From NCBI GenBank assembly GCA_027391075.1, contig DAHYHI010000071.1, positions 191,217 through 255,216 on the forward strand: a stretch of 64,000 nucleotides of DNA. The letters run 5' to 3'. The translations under genes were made by a program, and so were the position numbers. Shown in pieces: positions 43,370-54,302 of this stretch. Source of the stretch: JAJZAM01 sp027391075. GTDB lineage: Bacteria > Actinomycetota > Acidimicrobiia > Acidimicrobiales > Palsa-688. Positions within the stretch are counted from its first letter, which is position 1. Every line of letters begins with the position of its first letter. The notes beneath the pieces were generated by a model, which had not been told where the DNA came from, made no database searches, and worked only from the letters and a program-made list of their open reading frames with translations.

Positions 43370-44691
43370 TTAGACGACCGTCCGCAGGAGTTCGTGCATC
43401 TCTTGCGCAAGGGCGCCGACCGAGTCGAACTCGCCGTCCAAGTCGAGGACGGCGAGGAGAGCGCGAAGCTTGGACATAATCCGAAACCAGTCGACCTCGT
43501 CCATTCCCAAAAGGGGAGAGCCACCGACGAGCGACGCCCACTCTCGGACCGCCTCCTGGCGGTCGGTGTCGGCAGGGTCGGCGGCTAGTCTGCCGGTCGA
43601 GGCGAACAACTCGGTCAGCGCCTGGTAGCGCTCCTCGTCGGTGTCGTCGTCGCCAGCGGCGCCGATAATGTCCTCGAAGATGCCGTCGACGTCTTCCTCT
43701 CGCTCCGCGGGCACCAATAGGTCGTCGCCGTCCCACTCGAATTCGATCCCCGCCGCAGACAGTCTCACTTCGAGCTCGGCGCGTTGGTCGGGCAGCCAGT
43801 CGGGGAGCTCATAGACGGTTCGCTCCGAGCGCGTCGCGCCACCGGCCTTGGATGGGTCGTCGTCGGGGATCTCGGAACCGTCTGCGCCGGCTGGCTCCCC
43901 AAGCTGGGCTGCGTCCGGGCCGGCCGACGGCTTTTGGAGCAGGCGACGCAGGACCGCTGCCTGCGTGGCGATCGCCTCGTCCATGGCTTCCTCAGCGCCG
44001 AGTAGGGCCAGCAGCTGGCGGGTGACCCGGCCCACCGCTGCCCACTGCTGCTCGTCGAAACGCCCGTAACGTTCGACGGTGAAAACCGAAGCCGAAGCCT
44101 CAGCCACGTCGGCGTCCGCTTGCATGTCAGTCGGGTCATCACATAGGCGTGACACAGCGTCAGAGAGCAGTTCGACAGCGGCTTTAACCTCAGAGTTCTC
44201 CTCGCCGCCGGAGTCAGTTGCGACCCGGCCGGTGTCACCCTGGGCCTCTCCCGATACCCCTGTGTCACCGCCGCCGGCGGTGTCGCCACCCGCCACCCCC
44301 GCGCTTTCAAAGCCGAAGTCCTCGCCGTCTGGGTCCTCGCCGTCAGCATCCTCGTCCCCTTCGGCGCCGTTCGCCGTGGAAACTCTGAGGCGGCGCGGCC
44401 TGAGAAGGTCGCCGAGGACGGCGACGAGGTCATCGACGCGCGACTCGTCGGAGGCGTCCACTACGAGCTCTTCGTCCTCAAAGCGGTGGGGGATGCCCAG
44501 GTCGTTAAGGCGGACGATCAGCTCACCGCGTTCGGCGCCACCCCAACCGTCGATGCGATAACCAACCTCGTCCTCTTCAGGGCCGGGCGACAACTCCGCG
44601 AGGGCTGAGGGCGTCAGCTTCTCCTTGCATGCGTGACAGCGACCCCGCGATCCGACCTCGTAACCGCAGTTGCGGCAGTACCAGATCCTGC

Positions 44692-44695
<4 letters not shown>
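43370..44695 (-). CDS. Acidic zinc-ribbon protein with two DUF2007-like repeats
   Basis: 441 residues if started at TTG 44695, which overlaps the stop of the upstream flavoprotein gene (TTGA). Residues 7-23 form a zinc ribbon, C-x2-C-x9-C-x2-C (CRNCGYEVGSRGRCHACK). Two similar modules follow near 46-97 (RGELIVRLNDLGIPHRFEDE) and 295-343 (RAELEVRLSAAGIEFEWDGD), separated by a long Asp/Glu/Gly-rich region. The E-L-x-x-R-L-x-x-x-G-I pattern resembles DUF2007, a putative signal-transducing domain. The C-terminal 95 residues are helical. Function unknown; no signal peptide or membrane segment. Confidence 0.75.
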
Positions 44696-46227
<1,532 letters not shown>

Positions 46228-46333
46228 AGCGTGCTTCCTCTCATAAAAGCTCAGGCTTTACCCGCACGGCCACGAAACGAGCTCGGCGGGTTGGCGGCGT
46301 AGCAGCGTACCTTCGGGGATCCGTTCCGACGGG

Positions 46334-48001
46334 TCAACTGCTGAATCGGGTCAGGTTCTCGTACTCGTAGTACTTGGCGCCGTCTTCGTGGACAAGTGTC
46401 ACCCCGGGGGATCGCAAAAGGCCGAGCCAGCTGGCGAGGAAACCGCAGTCACCGCCGAAGCCGGGGTAACCGTTGCGCCACACGAGCCAAACGGTCTGGC
46501 CACCCGACACTCTGTCGAGAGCGGACTGGGCGAACTGCGACACGTCGGTCGATGCGATCACCGACTTGTAGTCGACCCAGTCCACCAAAGCCGGGCTTAT
46601 CGCCCTCGGGAAAGTGATCTGCTGGACGCCTTTGACGCTGAGAAGGCGGTTGACCGCCGGCCCCAACTGGTCAGGGCAGTAGATGACAAGGTCCCCCGGC
46701 TGGGTCTGGGTGTTGAGGATCGAAGCGACGCTAACCGCCTGAGTGCGCTGCGACGAGTTCTGGGCTTGGCCGCTCATGATCCCGGCGAGCACGAGGACTG
46801 CGAGGACTCCAACTCTGAACCTTCGTCCAGGAAGGGTCACTATCCCAGTCGACATGACGAGCAAGAACAGGGGCAGCGCCACCGCCGTGTAGCGGGCGAC
46901 GAACGCAGCGTTGGATATCATCCCGCCGACCACAGCGATGACAAGTGTGGCCAGCGCAATTCCCACGAGCGGCGCCATCCCCGGCCGAGGTTTGGCTTCC
47001 AAGACGACAGCCGGACCGGCTGGCACCTGTCGGACCCTGCCGTGACGATCCTGCACGCTCACCATCGTCCCCGGTGCCGCTGTCCTGCCGAAAGTCCCGA
47101 ATATGAAGGCCAGGAACGTGGAGAACATCAGCAGACCCCCCCACGGCCCGCCTCCGCTCCAGTCGGCGAATATGGCCAGCAGGTCCGAGAAGCTGGCTGC
47201 GGAAGTCCAAGGGGTACCCGTATGAAGTGCCTGGAACACGAACACTGGCGCCCAGGGCATCCAAAGAAGTCCCCCTACGAACATCGCCTTGAAAGCCGGC
47301 TTTCCCCGACCTGACACCCTTATGCGCCACAGCAGCCACACACCGGCCGCTGCCACCAGGTAGATGCCCCAGTAATGGGTGTACAACACGGCGGCGGTGC
47401 TCGCTCCTAGAGCGACGAGGCGGCGCCGCGAAGGGCTCTCGTAAGCCGAGCTCAAAGCCAGGTAACCGAGGAGCGAGACGGCGATCATCAGCGAGTACAT
47501 ACGTGTGACCGTCGCGTAGTTGATAGCGAACGGGGAGGACAGCGCAAGAAAGAAGCTCACCCAGGCGACGCGCCGACCGCCGATACGCCGACCAGCAACC
47601 CAGAAAAGCGGCAGTGTCGCCACGCTGATCACCCCCGAAAGGGCTCTAACAGCGAAGTCTCCCTCGCCGAACAGTCTCATCCAAAAGTGCAGGATCAGGT
47701 AATAGAGGGGCGGCGCACCGTCGTGGCTCAAGGCGTGCGGGATCTGAGTCACGGGGAGGCGGGCTATGTCGACACTTATCGTCTCGTCTAGCCACAGCGC
47801 GCTGGGAGTCCAAAAACGCAGAGCCACGCATATGGCTACAGCGATCCCGCCTGCAGCAACGAGCAGGGGACTGGGAACTGTCTCCCCGAAAAGTGTCTCG
47901 ACAATCGAACCTGAGGTCGACGCCTGCGCGCGTCGGGATGCGGTCGTCTCCACCACCGATAGATAATACCTGCGCCGCCACCCTGAGGTGGGGTCAGGCA
48001 C
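46334..48001 (-). CDS. Polytopic glycosyltransferase, GT39/ArnT-like
   Basis: 555 residues from GTG 48001, or 540 from GTG 47956. About ten hydrophobic helices are evident (for example VAAGGIAVAICVALRFW, MSLVGIALATLVIAVVGGMI-like stretches). The first loop has the catalytic-type motif ALWLDETISVDIAR, with LDE like the D-E of PMT/ArnT enzymes, and HDGAPPLYYLILHFWMRLFG typical of the family. Such enzymes use polyprenyl-phosphate sugars to modify envelope glycans or proteins on the outer face. It is 106 bp upstream of the Glf-like gene on the same strand. Confidence 0.8.
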   Translation of the reverse strand: MPDPTSGWRRRYYLSVVETTASRRAQASTSGSIVETLFGETVPSPLLVAAGGIAVAICVALRFWTPSALWLDETISVDIARLPVTQIPHALSHDGAPPLYYLILHFWMRLFGEGDFAVRALSGVISVATLPLFWVAGRRIGGRRVAWVSFFLALSSPFAINYATVTRMYSLMIAVSLLGYLALSSAYESPSRRRLVALGASTAAVLYTHYWGIYLVAAAGVWLLWRIRVSGRGKPAFKAMFVGGLLWMPWAPVFVFQALHTGTPWTSAASFSDLLAIFADWSGGGPWGGLLMFSTFLAFIFGTFGRTAAPGTMVSVQDRHGRVRQVPAGPAVVLEAKPRPGMAPLVGIALATLVIAVVGGMISNAAFVARYTAVALPLFLLVMSTGIVTLPGRRFRVGVLAVLVLAGIMSGQAQNSSQRTQAVSVASILNTQTQPGDLVIYCPDQLGPAVNRLLSVKGVQQITFPRAISPALVDWVDYKSVIASTDVSQFAQSALDRVSGGQTVWLVWRNGYPGFGGDCGFLASWLGLLRSPGVTLVHEDGAKYYEYENLTRFSS

Positions 48002-48026
48002 CTTCCGTTCAGGCTACATTCGCCGC

Positions 48027-49034
48027 GTGAGCGATGACACGATATTCCAGCCGCAAGCCCCTGACCGCAACTTGGCCTTAGAGCTTGTCCGCGTCACGGA
48101 AGCTGCTGCGATGGCAGCGTCGCGTTGGATGGGACGCGGCGACAAGGACGGAGCCGACGCAGCAGCGGTCGACGCGATGCGGATCGTGCTGGCGCAGGTC
48201 CACATGGACGGGGTGGTCGTGATCGGCGAAGGGGAGAAAGACGAGGCGCCGATGCTCTACAACGGGGAGCGGGTCGGTGACGGCACGCCGCCTCAGACCG
48301 ACGTGGCGGTCGACCCGATCGACGGCACTCGACCCACGGCTCTCGGTCGTGGTGGAGCGCTCGCCGTCATAGCCGTCAGCGAGCGGAGCACGATGTTCAA
48401 CCCCGGCCCATGCGTGTACATGGAGAAGATAGCGGTAGGTCCCGAGGCGGCGGGACGGGTCAGCTTGGTGCTGTCCCCTACCGAAAACCTAAAGGAGATC
48501 GCCAAGGCCAAGGGAGAAAAGGTCAGGGACCTGACAGCCGTGATCTTGGACCGCCCCCGCCATGAGGGCCTGATCGAGGAGGTCCGAACCGCTGGCGCCC
48601 GTATCCGTCTGATCACAGACGGGGACGTCGCCGGGGCGATCGCTACCGCCAGCGAGGACTCGGGCGCCGACGTCCTCTTCGGGGTGGGTGGAACACCGGA
48701 GGGCGTGATAGCAGCAGCTGCGCTCAAGAGCATGGGAGGAGAGATACAAGGCCGCCTGGCACCCCGCGACGAGGCCGAGGCGAAGACGGCTGCGGCACTG
48801 GGCTATGACGTGTCGAAAGTTTTGGGCATTGACGACTTGGTGAGCGGGGACAACTGCTTCTTCGCTGCTACCGGCATCACCGACGGGGAGTTGCTCCGAG
48901 GTGTCCGTTACGACGCCAGGGGGGCCATCACCGAATCTCTGGTGATGCGATCCAAGTCCGGCACCGTCCGGCGCATCACAGCGCACCACCAGTTCCAGAA
49001 GCTCGCCACCTACACCTCGATCCCATTCGCGTGA
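48027..49034 (+). CDS. glpX: Class II fructose-1,6-bisphosphatase
   Basis: 335 residues from GTG 48027 (MSDDTIFQPQAPDRNLALEL), the conserved actinobacterial GlpX start. Catalytic signatures GEGEKDEAPMLYNGE and VDPIDGTRPTALG (metal-binding Asp), and GVGGTPEGVIAAAALK. It hydrolyses fructose-1,6-bisphosphate in gluconeogenesis. Consistent with a cell that builds storage glucan. It converges on the 2H-phosphoesterase gene. Confidence 0.95.
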   Translation: MSDDTIFQPQAPDRNLALELVRVTEAAAMAASRWMGRGDKDGADAAAVDAMRIVLAQVHMDGVVVIGEGEKDEAPMLYNGERVGDGTPPQTDVAVDPIDGTRPTALGRGGALAVIAVSERSTMFNPGPCVYMEKIAVGPEAAGRVSLVLSPTENLKEIAKAKGEKVRDLTAVILDRPRHEGLIEEVRTAGARIRLITDGDVAGAIATASEDSGADVLFGVGGTPEGVIAAAALKSMGGEIQGRLAPRDEAEAKTAAALGYDVSKVLGIDDLVSGDNCFFAATGITDGELLRGVRYDARGAITESLVMRSKSGTVRRITAHHQFQKLATYTSIPFA

Positions 49035-49043
49035 CAAGCCGTC

Positions 49044-49982
49044 TCAGGTACGCCCAGCGGCCACGCACCACGAGCTTCGCCGCTCGAAGAAGCCGCCAGG
49101 TCCGACAGCGCTGAGCTGCTCGAATCGCCATCCTTCCTGGCGAAGCCTGGATTCGAGTTGCCCCAGGAGCATCGCGCCTATCCCCTGACGTCGCTTAGCA
49201 GCGTCGACCCACACCGTCACTAGAGGGCCGGACCTGTCCACCCAAGCCCCGGCAATCCCGCACAAAGAACCTTCGCGACGGGCTGCTGCGAACACCGGAG
49301 CCACCAACCAATCGGGCTCGGCCCGATCCAAAGCGAGCCTGTCAGCGCCGGGCGGATCGACTCCGGACGGTTCCAGCATGGGCAGCTCGGCGTCGGGGAG
49401 CCTCGAGAAGGTGATCTCGACGGGCAATCCTCCCGTGGCTACTCGAACCCGCCGGCCCACGAGGACGTCAGCGCGGGGCCGCCAGGAACGGCCAGGTCCA
49501 AGCTCGAGTAACACTAGGCGGTCGAAGATAGCCGCGGCCTTGTAGGACCCGAGGCAGCTCAGGGCCGCCCGGATCTTGTCCGGCTCGCCACCGTCGAGGA
49601 TGGTCACGTGGGGAACCCAAGGCCACGAAAGCTTCCGCTCGAGCGGCTCGGCGAACACCGTGTCGCGAACGGTCCTCAGCGAACGAAGCGCAGCCTGGTC
49701 ACCGCCGACCGTCAGGTAGCAAACTGGATTGTCGGGCAGGAAGCTAGCGGGGGGACCGAGCTTAAGCTCGAAAGGTCCTGGGACGCTAGCAGCGGCGTCC
49801 CGAAGCACCCCCAGCGCACGGGGCAGGTCCGCTTCCTTGACGTTGACGGGCGGTACCAGCGTGATGTGCGCAGGGATCGTCTCTAGGCTTGGATCCCCAA
49901 GAGCTCTCCGCAGACCAGCGACTTCAAGTCCGGTCGGGTGGTCCACCATCAGCGCCACACCCAACCTCACACGCCCCGGCAC
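49044..49982 (-). CDS. 2H phosphoesterase (LigT-like) fused to GNAT acetyltransferase
   Basis: 312 residues, GTG start. Residues 1-185 form a 2H (2',5' RNA ligase/CPDase) domain, with H-x-T-x motifs at PAHITLVPP (near residue 38) and VPHVTILDG (near 125). Residues 190-312 form a GNAT domain, with the acetyl-CoA loop AAKRRQGIGAMLLGQLE near 261-277 and a C-terminal F-F-E-R strand. Both active-site signatures appear intact. 2H enzymes cleave 2',3'-cyclic phosphates or ADP-ribose 1''-2''-cyclic phosphate. The fusion suggests acetylation and cyclic-phosphate processing of related substrates; the true substrate is unknown. Confidence 0.82.
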   Translation of the reverse strand: MPGRVRLGVALMVDHPTGLEVAGLRRALGDPSLETIPAHITLVPPVNVKEADLPRALGVLRDAAASVPGPFELKLGPPASFLPDNPVCYLTVGGDQAALRSLRTVRDTVFAEPLERKLSWPWVPHVTILDGGEPDKIRAALSCLGSYKAAAIFDRLVLLELGPGRSWRPRADVLVGRRVRVATGGLPVEITFSRLPDAELPMLEPSGVDPPGADRLALDRAEPDWLVAPVFAAARREGSLCGIAGAWVDRSGPLVTVWVDAAKRRQGIGAMLLGQLESRLRQEGWRFEQLSAVGPGGFFERRSSWCVAAGRT

Positions 49983-50044
49983 CCTGACAGTCTTACCGGC
50001 CCGGCGACGAACGTCTACACCCCTGAAGCATCTACGATGGGGAG

Positions 50045-51274
50045 GTGACCGACGACCGTGAGCTGTTCGACATTCTCGACCGAGAGCTGGAGCGTCAGAA
50101 CACGACTCTTCAGCTGATAGCTTCCGAGAACTTTGCGTCCAAGGCGGTCCTCGCCGCTACCGGTTCGGTCCTAACCAACAAGTACTCCGAGGGTTACCCC
50201 CACAAGCGTTACTACGGGGGCAATGCCATCGTCGACGAGGTCGAGGACCTGGCCAGGCGCCGGGTGTGCGCTCTTTTCGGAGCCGAGCACGCCAACGTGC
50301 AGCCTCACTCGGGTGCGAACGCCAACCTGGCCGCGTACCTGGCAGTGCTCGACCCCGGAGACACCGTCCTCGGCATGCGCCTCGACCAGGGGGGGCATCT
50401 CACCCACGGATCGCCGGTGAACATCAGCGGGAAGTTCTACAACTTCGTCTCCTACGGGGTCACCGACAGCGACGAGCGCCTCGACTTGGACCAACTGGAG
50501 GCCTTAGCCAAACAATACCGGCCGAAGCTGATAGTCGCAGGAGCCACTGCCTATCCGAGGGTAATCGATCCCGAGCCGATCCGAGCTATAGCTGACAGCG
50601 TCGGTGCTCTTTTCATGTTCGACGCAGCCCACATCGCTGGTCTGATAGCCGGCGGTGTCCACCCCAACCCGGTCGGTGTGGCTGACATCGTCACGTTCAC
50701 GACCCATAAGACGCTTCGCGGGCCGCGGGGCGGAACGATCCTTTGTAAAACGGATCTCGCTTCCGCCGTCGACAAGGCGGTGTTCCCTGGGCTGCAAGGC
50801 GGTCCCCTCGAACACGTCATAGCCGCCAAAGCTGTTGCGTTCAAAGAGGCCTCTACTGCGGATTTCGCCGTCTACGCCGCTCAGATAGTCACCAACGCCC
50901 GTGCGCTCGCCGCCGCACTGGCCGGGGAGGGCTTCAGGATCGTTTCCGGCGGGACGGACAACCACCTGATGCTCGTCGACTTGCGTTCCTTCGACTCCGA
51001 GCTCACCGGCAAGGTCGCCCAGGAGGCATTGGACCGAAGCGGTATCACGCTCAACAAGAACACGATCCCGGGCGATCCCCGCTCGGCGTTCGTGACCTCA
51101 GGGCTTCGTATCGGCACGCCGGCCGTGACCACCGCCGGAATGACCGAAGCCGAGATGACTCACATAGCTCGGATGATCGCTACTGTGCTGCGCTCCCCCG
51201 GCGACGAGGCGCTCGGAGCCGAGATCCGCGAAGAAGTCGGGGTGCTGTGCTCGAAGTTCACCCCCTACCCGTGA
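50045..51274 (+). CDS. glyA: Serine hydroxymethyltransferase
   Basis: 409 residues, GTG start. N-terminal QNTTLQLIASENFASKAVLA, NVQPHSGANAN, and the PLP lysine in VTFTTHKTLRGPRGG. Converts serine and tetrahydrofolate to glycine and methylene-THF. The next gene, a WecA-like transferase, follows directly on the same strand. In Streptomyces glyA sits beside wecA/rfe upstream of atp genes; here the pair lies on the other side, facing atpC. Confidence 0.97.
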   Translation: MTDDRELFDILDRELERQNTTLQLIASENFASKAVLAATGSVLTNKYSEGYPHKRYYGGNAIVDEVEDLARRRVCALFGAEHANVQPHSGANANLAAYLAVLDPGDTVLGMRLDQGGHLTHGSPVNISGKFYNFVSYGVTDSDERLDLDQLEALAKQYRPKLIVAGATAYPRVIDPEPIRAIADSVGALFMFDAAHIAGLIAGGVHPNPVGVADIVTFTTHKTLRGPRGGTILCKTDLASAVDKAVFPGLQGGPLEHVIAAKAVAFKEASTADFAVYAAQIVTNARALAAALAGEGFRIVSGGTDNHLMLVDLRSFDSELTGKVAQEALDRSGITLNKNTIPGDPRSAFVTSGLRIGTPAVTTAGMTEAEMTHIARMIATVLRSPGDEALGAEIREEVGVLCSKFTPYP

Positions 51275-51284
51275 CGGGGATGGG

Positions 51285-52391
51285 CTGATCGCCGGCTACG
51301 GCGACTACGGCCTGGTCGCTCTCGTCGCAGCCGCCACGACTTGGCTGGGTACGTTCGTGGTGCGACGCCTCGCGTTGAGGTTCTCATTCGTCGTAGCCCC
51401 CGACGAAAGGCGTGTGCACGAGAGGCCCACGCCGACCCTCGGGGGGACGGCGATGTACGTCGCAGTTCTCGTGTCTATGGTTGTCGCCTCACAGCTTCCG
51501 GGTTTGAGATCGCTTTTTCAGGGCTCGTCGGATCCTCTCGGGGTTGTCGTCGCAGTGTCGATAATTTTCGCAGTGGGTGCTTTCGACGACGTCCGAGACA
51601 TGTCCGCGCCCGCCAAGCTCTCCGGGCAGATACTCGCCGGCCTCGGCCTGTACATATTCGGTGTGAACATGCTGTACTTTCGCACCCCTTTCGTCGGCAC
51701 CGTGGTGTTGTCGAACGGACTGGTGCCGATCCTGACCGTTGCGTGGGTGGTCGGCATGGCCAACGCAATCAACCTCGTCGACGGCCTCGACGGCCTCGCC
51801 GCCGGGATCGTTGCGATCGCTGCGGTGGCGTTCTTCTTCTATTCGGAGCAGTTGATCAAGGCGGGGACGATCCAACCGGGCAGCGGCCCGCTCTTCAGCG
51901 CCTTGGCTGCTGGTGTCACGATCGGTTTCTTACCCCACAACTTTCACCCTGCTCGGATCTTCATGGGTGACGCGGGTGCGCTGATGCTAGGGCTGCTCAT
52001 GGCGGCTTCGACGATGTCGGTCGTAGGCCAGACTGACCAGGATTTCAGTGGCCGGACGTTCTTCTTCTTCGCCCCAGTCCTAATCCCATTCCTAATACTC
52101 GGGATACCGATTCTGGACACAGCCTTCGCGATCATCCGCAGAGCTGGCCGTCGAATGAGCCCCGCCGAGGCTGACAAGAACCATCTCCACCACCGGCTGA
52201 TGCGCCTCGGCCACGGCCAGACCAGGTCGGTGCTGATCCTGTGGGCGTGGACCGCTTTGCTCTCAGGCCTGGTGCTAGCCCCGTCCTACGTCCACGGGGC
52301 TCTCGGGGACGTCCCCTTCGGGGTCGCCGCGCTCGCTGTGGGACTGTTCACCCTCGTAGGCGTACGAGGACGCTCAAGGCCCACCGTGTGA
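51285..52391 (+). CDS. Undecaprenyl-phosphate GlcNAc-1-phosphate transferase, WecA/MraY-like
   Basis: Polyprenyl-phosphate sugar-1-phosphate transferase with about ten helices. Signatures: DERRVHERPTPTLGG, FDDVRDM, NAINLVDGLDGLAAG, FMGDAGALMLGLLMA and HHRLMRLGHGQ. The first ATG/GTG/TTG is GTG 51357, but starting there would lose TM1. An open stretch from 51285 encodes GYGDYGLVALVAAATTWLGT, which looks like that helix, so a CTG at 51285 or another rare start is proposed. It makes undecaprenyl-PP-GlcNAc or a related lipid-linked sugar for cell envelope glycans. Converges on atpC with a 51-bp gap. Confidence 0.8.
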   Translation: MIAGYGDYGLVALVAAATTWLGTFVVRRLALRFSFVVAPDERRVHERPTPTLGGTAMYVAVLVSMVVASQLPGLRSLFQGSSDPLGVVVAVSIIFAVGAFDDVRDMSAPAKLSGQILAGLGLYIFGVNMLYFRTPFVGTVVLSNGLVPILTVAWVVGMANAINLVDGLDGLAAGIVAIAAVAFFFYSEQLIKAGTIQPGSGPLFSALAAGVTIGFLPHNFHPARIFMGDAGALMLGLLMAASTMSVVGQTDQDFSGRTFFFFAPVLIPFLILGIPILDTAFAIIRRAGRRMSPAEADKNHLHHRLMRLGHGQTRSVLILWAWTALLSGLVLAPSYVHGALGDVPFGVAALAVGLFTLVGVRGRSRPTV

Positions 52392-52442
52392 CTAGAACCG
52401 GGCACTAAAACCCCTAGTCCTAGAACTGCGTTCGGGCTTCGC

Positions 52443-52847
52443 TCAGGCTAGACGGGCCAGTTCCAGGCGCGCTTGCGCCCATTTGATCTCCCGGTCCACG
52501 GCGGCGCTCGGCTCGGGCAGCGCCGCCGCCTTCTCGTTGGCTTCCGCCTCCTCCTGAGTGACGGCGCCGACGTCGATCTGCTCCGCGCGTAATGCGACGT
52601 CCGCAAGCATTATTACCCGGTTGTCCTTCACCTCGACGAAACCGCTTCGAACTGCCACCCTCACCTCGTCCGTCCCTTCCCCGGGACCGACAACCCTAAC
52701 CACGCAGGGGTCGAGAGCGCCTATGTAGGGCATATGGTCCGCCAGAAAGGCTATCTCGCCGTCCACGGACTTGCAGACGACCATCTCGGCGCTCCCCGAG
52801 TAAAGCGTGGCGTCGGGTGTAACGAGATCAAGCTCGGTGGTAGCCAC
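52443..52847 (-). CDS. atpC: ATP synthase epsilon subunit
   Basis: 134 residues. N-terminal beta-barrel LDLVTPDATLYSGSAEMVVC and DGEIAFLADHMPYIGAL, followed by a C-terminal helical hairpin (EEAEANEKAAALPEPSAAVD). Last gene of atpBEFHAGDC. Its start follows the atpD stop by 8 bp. The C-terminal helix is short as in other actinobacteria. Confidence 0.95.
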   Translation of the reverse strand: MATTELDLVTPDATLYSGSAEMVVCKSVDGEIAFLADHMPYIGALDPCVVRVVGPGEGTDEVRVAVRSGFVEVKDNRVIMLADVALRAEQIDVGAVTQEEAEANEKAAALPEPSAAVDREIKWAQARLELARLA

Positions 52848-52855
52848 AGTCGGGC

Positions 52856-54289
52856 TCAGCTCTCCTTTTCCAGTTCGCGGGCCTTCGCAAGGACACTTTC
52901 GACGCCCCCTACGTTCAAGAATGCTTGCTCGGGTACCTCGTCGAGGTCTCCGTTGACGAGAGCCTCGAAGGATTCCACCGTCTCGGAAACCGGCACGTAC
53001 ACACCGGAGATACCAGTGAAGACCTCGGCCACGAAGAACGGCTGCGACAGGAAGCGCTGAATCTTCCGGGCCCGTGAGACCGTCACCCGGTCCTCCTCAG
53101 CGAGCTCGTCGAGTCCGAGGATGGCGATGATGTCCTGGAGTTCTTTGAAGCGCTGCAGGGTCTCTTGGACCCGACGGGCCACCTGGTAGTGACGGTCGCC
53201 GACCACCTCAGGGGTTAGCACCGTCGAGGTAGAGGCGAGGGGATCCACCGCTGGGTATATACCCAGGGCGGCAATCTGGCGGGAAAGCTCCGTAGTGGCG
53301 TCGAGATGGGTGAACGTGGTGAAGGGAGCCGGGTCGGTGTAGTCGTCCGCCGGCACGTAGACCGCCTGCAGCGAGGTGATCGAGCGGCCTCTGGTCGAGG
53401 TGATCCGCTCCTGCAGCTCGCCCATCTCGTCCGCGAGGGTCGGCTGGTAACCGACGGCGGAGGGCATACGTCCGAGCAGGGTCGACACCTCCGAACCAGC
53501 CTGCACGAAACGGAAGATGTTGTCGACGAAAAGAAGGACGTCCTGGTTCTTCACGTCACGGAAGTACTCGGCCATCGTCAACGCCGACAGTGCGACACGC
53601 AAGCGCACGCCCGGCGGTTCGTCCATCTGGCCGAACACTAACGCCGTTTTGTTTATGACCCCAGACTCGGTCATCTCCAACCACAGGTCGTTGCCCTCGC
53701 GGGTCCTCTCCCCTACCCCGGCGAACACCGAGACACCGCCGTGCTGATCGGCGACCCGGCGGATCATCTCCTGGATGAGCACCGTCTTACCGACTCCCGC
53801 ACCTCCGAACAGGCCGATCTTGCCCCCTTGAACGTAGGGTTCGAGGAGGTCGATGACTTTGATCCCGGTCTCGAACATCTGGGCTTTGGGTTCGAGGGCG
53901 TCGAAGTTGGGGGCGTCGCGGTGGATCTCCCACCAGTCGTCGGGCTCACCTATCGAGTCGACGTCGAGGGCTTTGCCCGTCACGTTGAATACGTGTCCGA
54001 GGACGGCGTCGCCCACCGGCACGGTGATACCCCGGCCGGTCGATGTTACCGCCGTGCCCCGGCGCAAACCGTCTGTCGGGCGGAGACAGATGCACCTCAC
54101 GCGACCTTCGCCAATCTGCTGGGCGACCTCGGCGGTAATCTTGGCCTTGATCCCTTCGTCGTCGACTTCCATCTCCACGGCATGATTGATCTCAGGGAGG
54201 TGACCGGGGGGGAACTCGACGTCGACTACCGGCCCGGCGATCGCGACAATCCGCCCTTCGACGGCCTCAGCGCTTTGTACTACTGTCAT
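52856..54289 (-). CDS. atpD: ATP synthase beta subunit
   Basis: 477 residues from ATG 54289, preceded by GAGGAG. The frame continues 32 codons upstream into atpG and those starts are unlikely. P-loop GLFGGAGVGKTVLIQEMI, catalytic GVGERTREGNDLW, and VLLFVDNIFRFVQAGSEVS. It carries the catalytic nucleotide site of F1. Followed by atpC. Confidence 0.98.
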   Translation of the reverse strand: MTVVQSAEAVEGRIVAIAGPVVDVEFPPGHLPEINHAVEMEVDDEGIKAKITAEVAQQIGEGRVRCICLRPTDGLRRGTAVTSTGRGITVPVGDAVLGHVFNVTGKALDVDSIGEPDDWWEIHRDAPNFDALEPKAQMFETGIKVIDLLEPYVQGGKIGLFGGAGVGKTVLIQEMIRRVADQHGGVSVFAGVGERTREGNDLWLEMTESGVINKTALVFGQMDEPPGVRLRVALSALTMAEYFRDVKNQDVLLFVDNIFRFVQAGSEVSTLLGRMPSAVGYQPTLADEMGELQERITSTRGRSITSLQAVYVPADDYTDPAPFTTFTHLDATTELSRQIAALGIYPAVDPLASTSTVLTPEVVGDRHYQVARRVQETLQRFKELQDIIAILGLDELAEEDRVTVSRARKIQRFLSQPFFVAEVFTGISGVYVPVSETVESFEALVNGDLDEVPEQAFLNVGGVESVLAKARELEKES

Positions 54290-54302
54290 CTTTGCTCCTC
54301 GG

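Noticed and set aside
52390..52419. GACTAG...CTAGTC inverted repeat between the WecA-like gene and atpC
   Set aside because: Six-bp arms with an 18-nt loop and no U tract; could be chance in this convergent gap.
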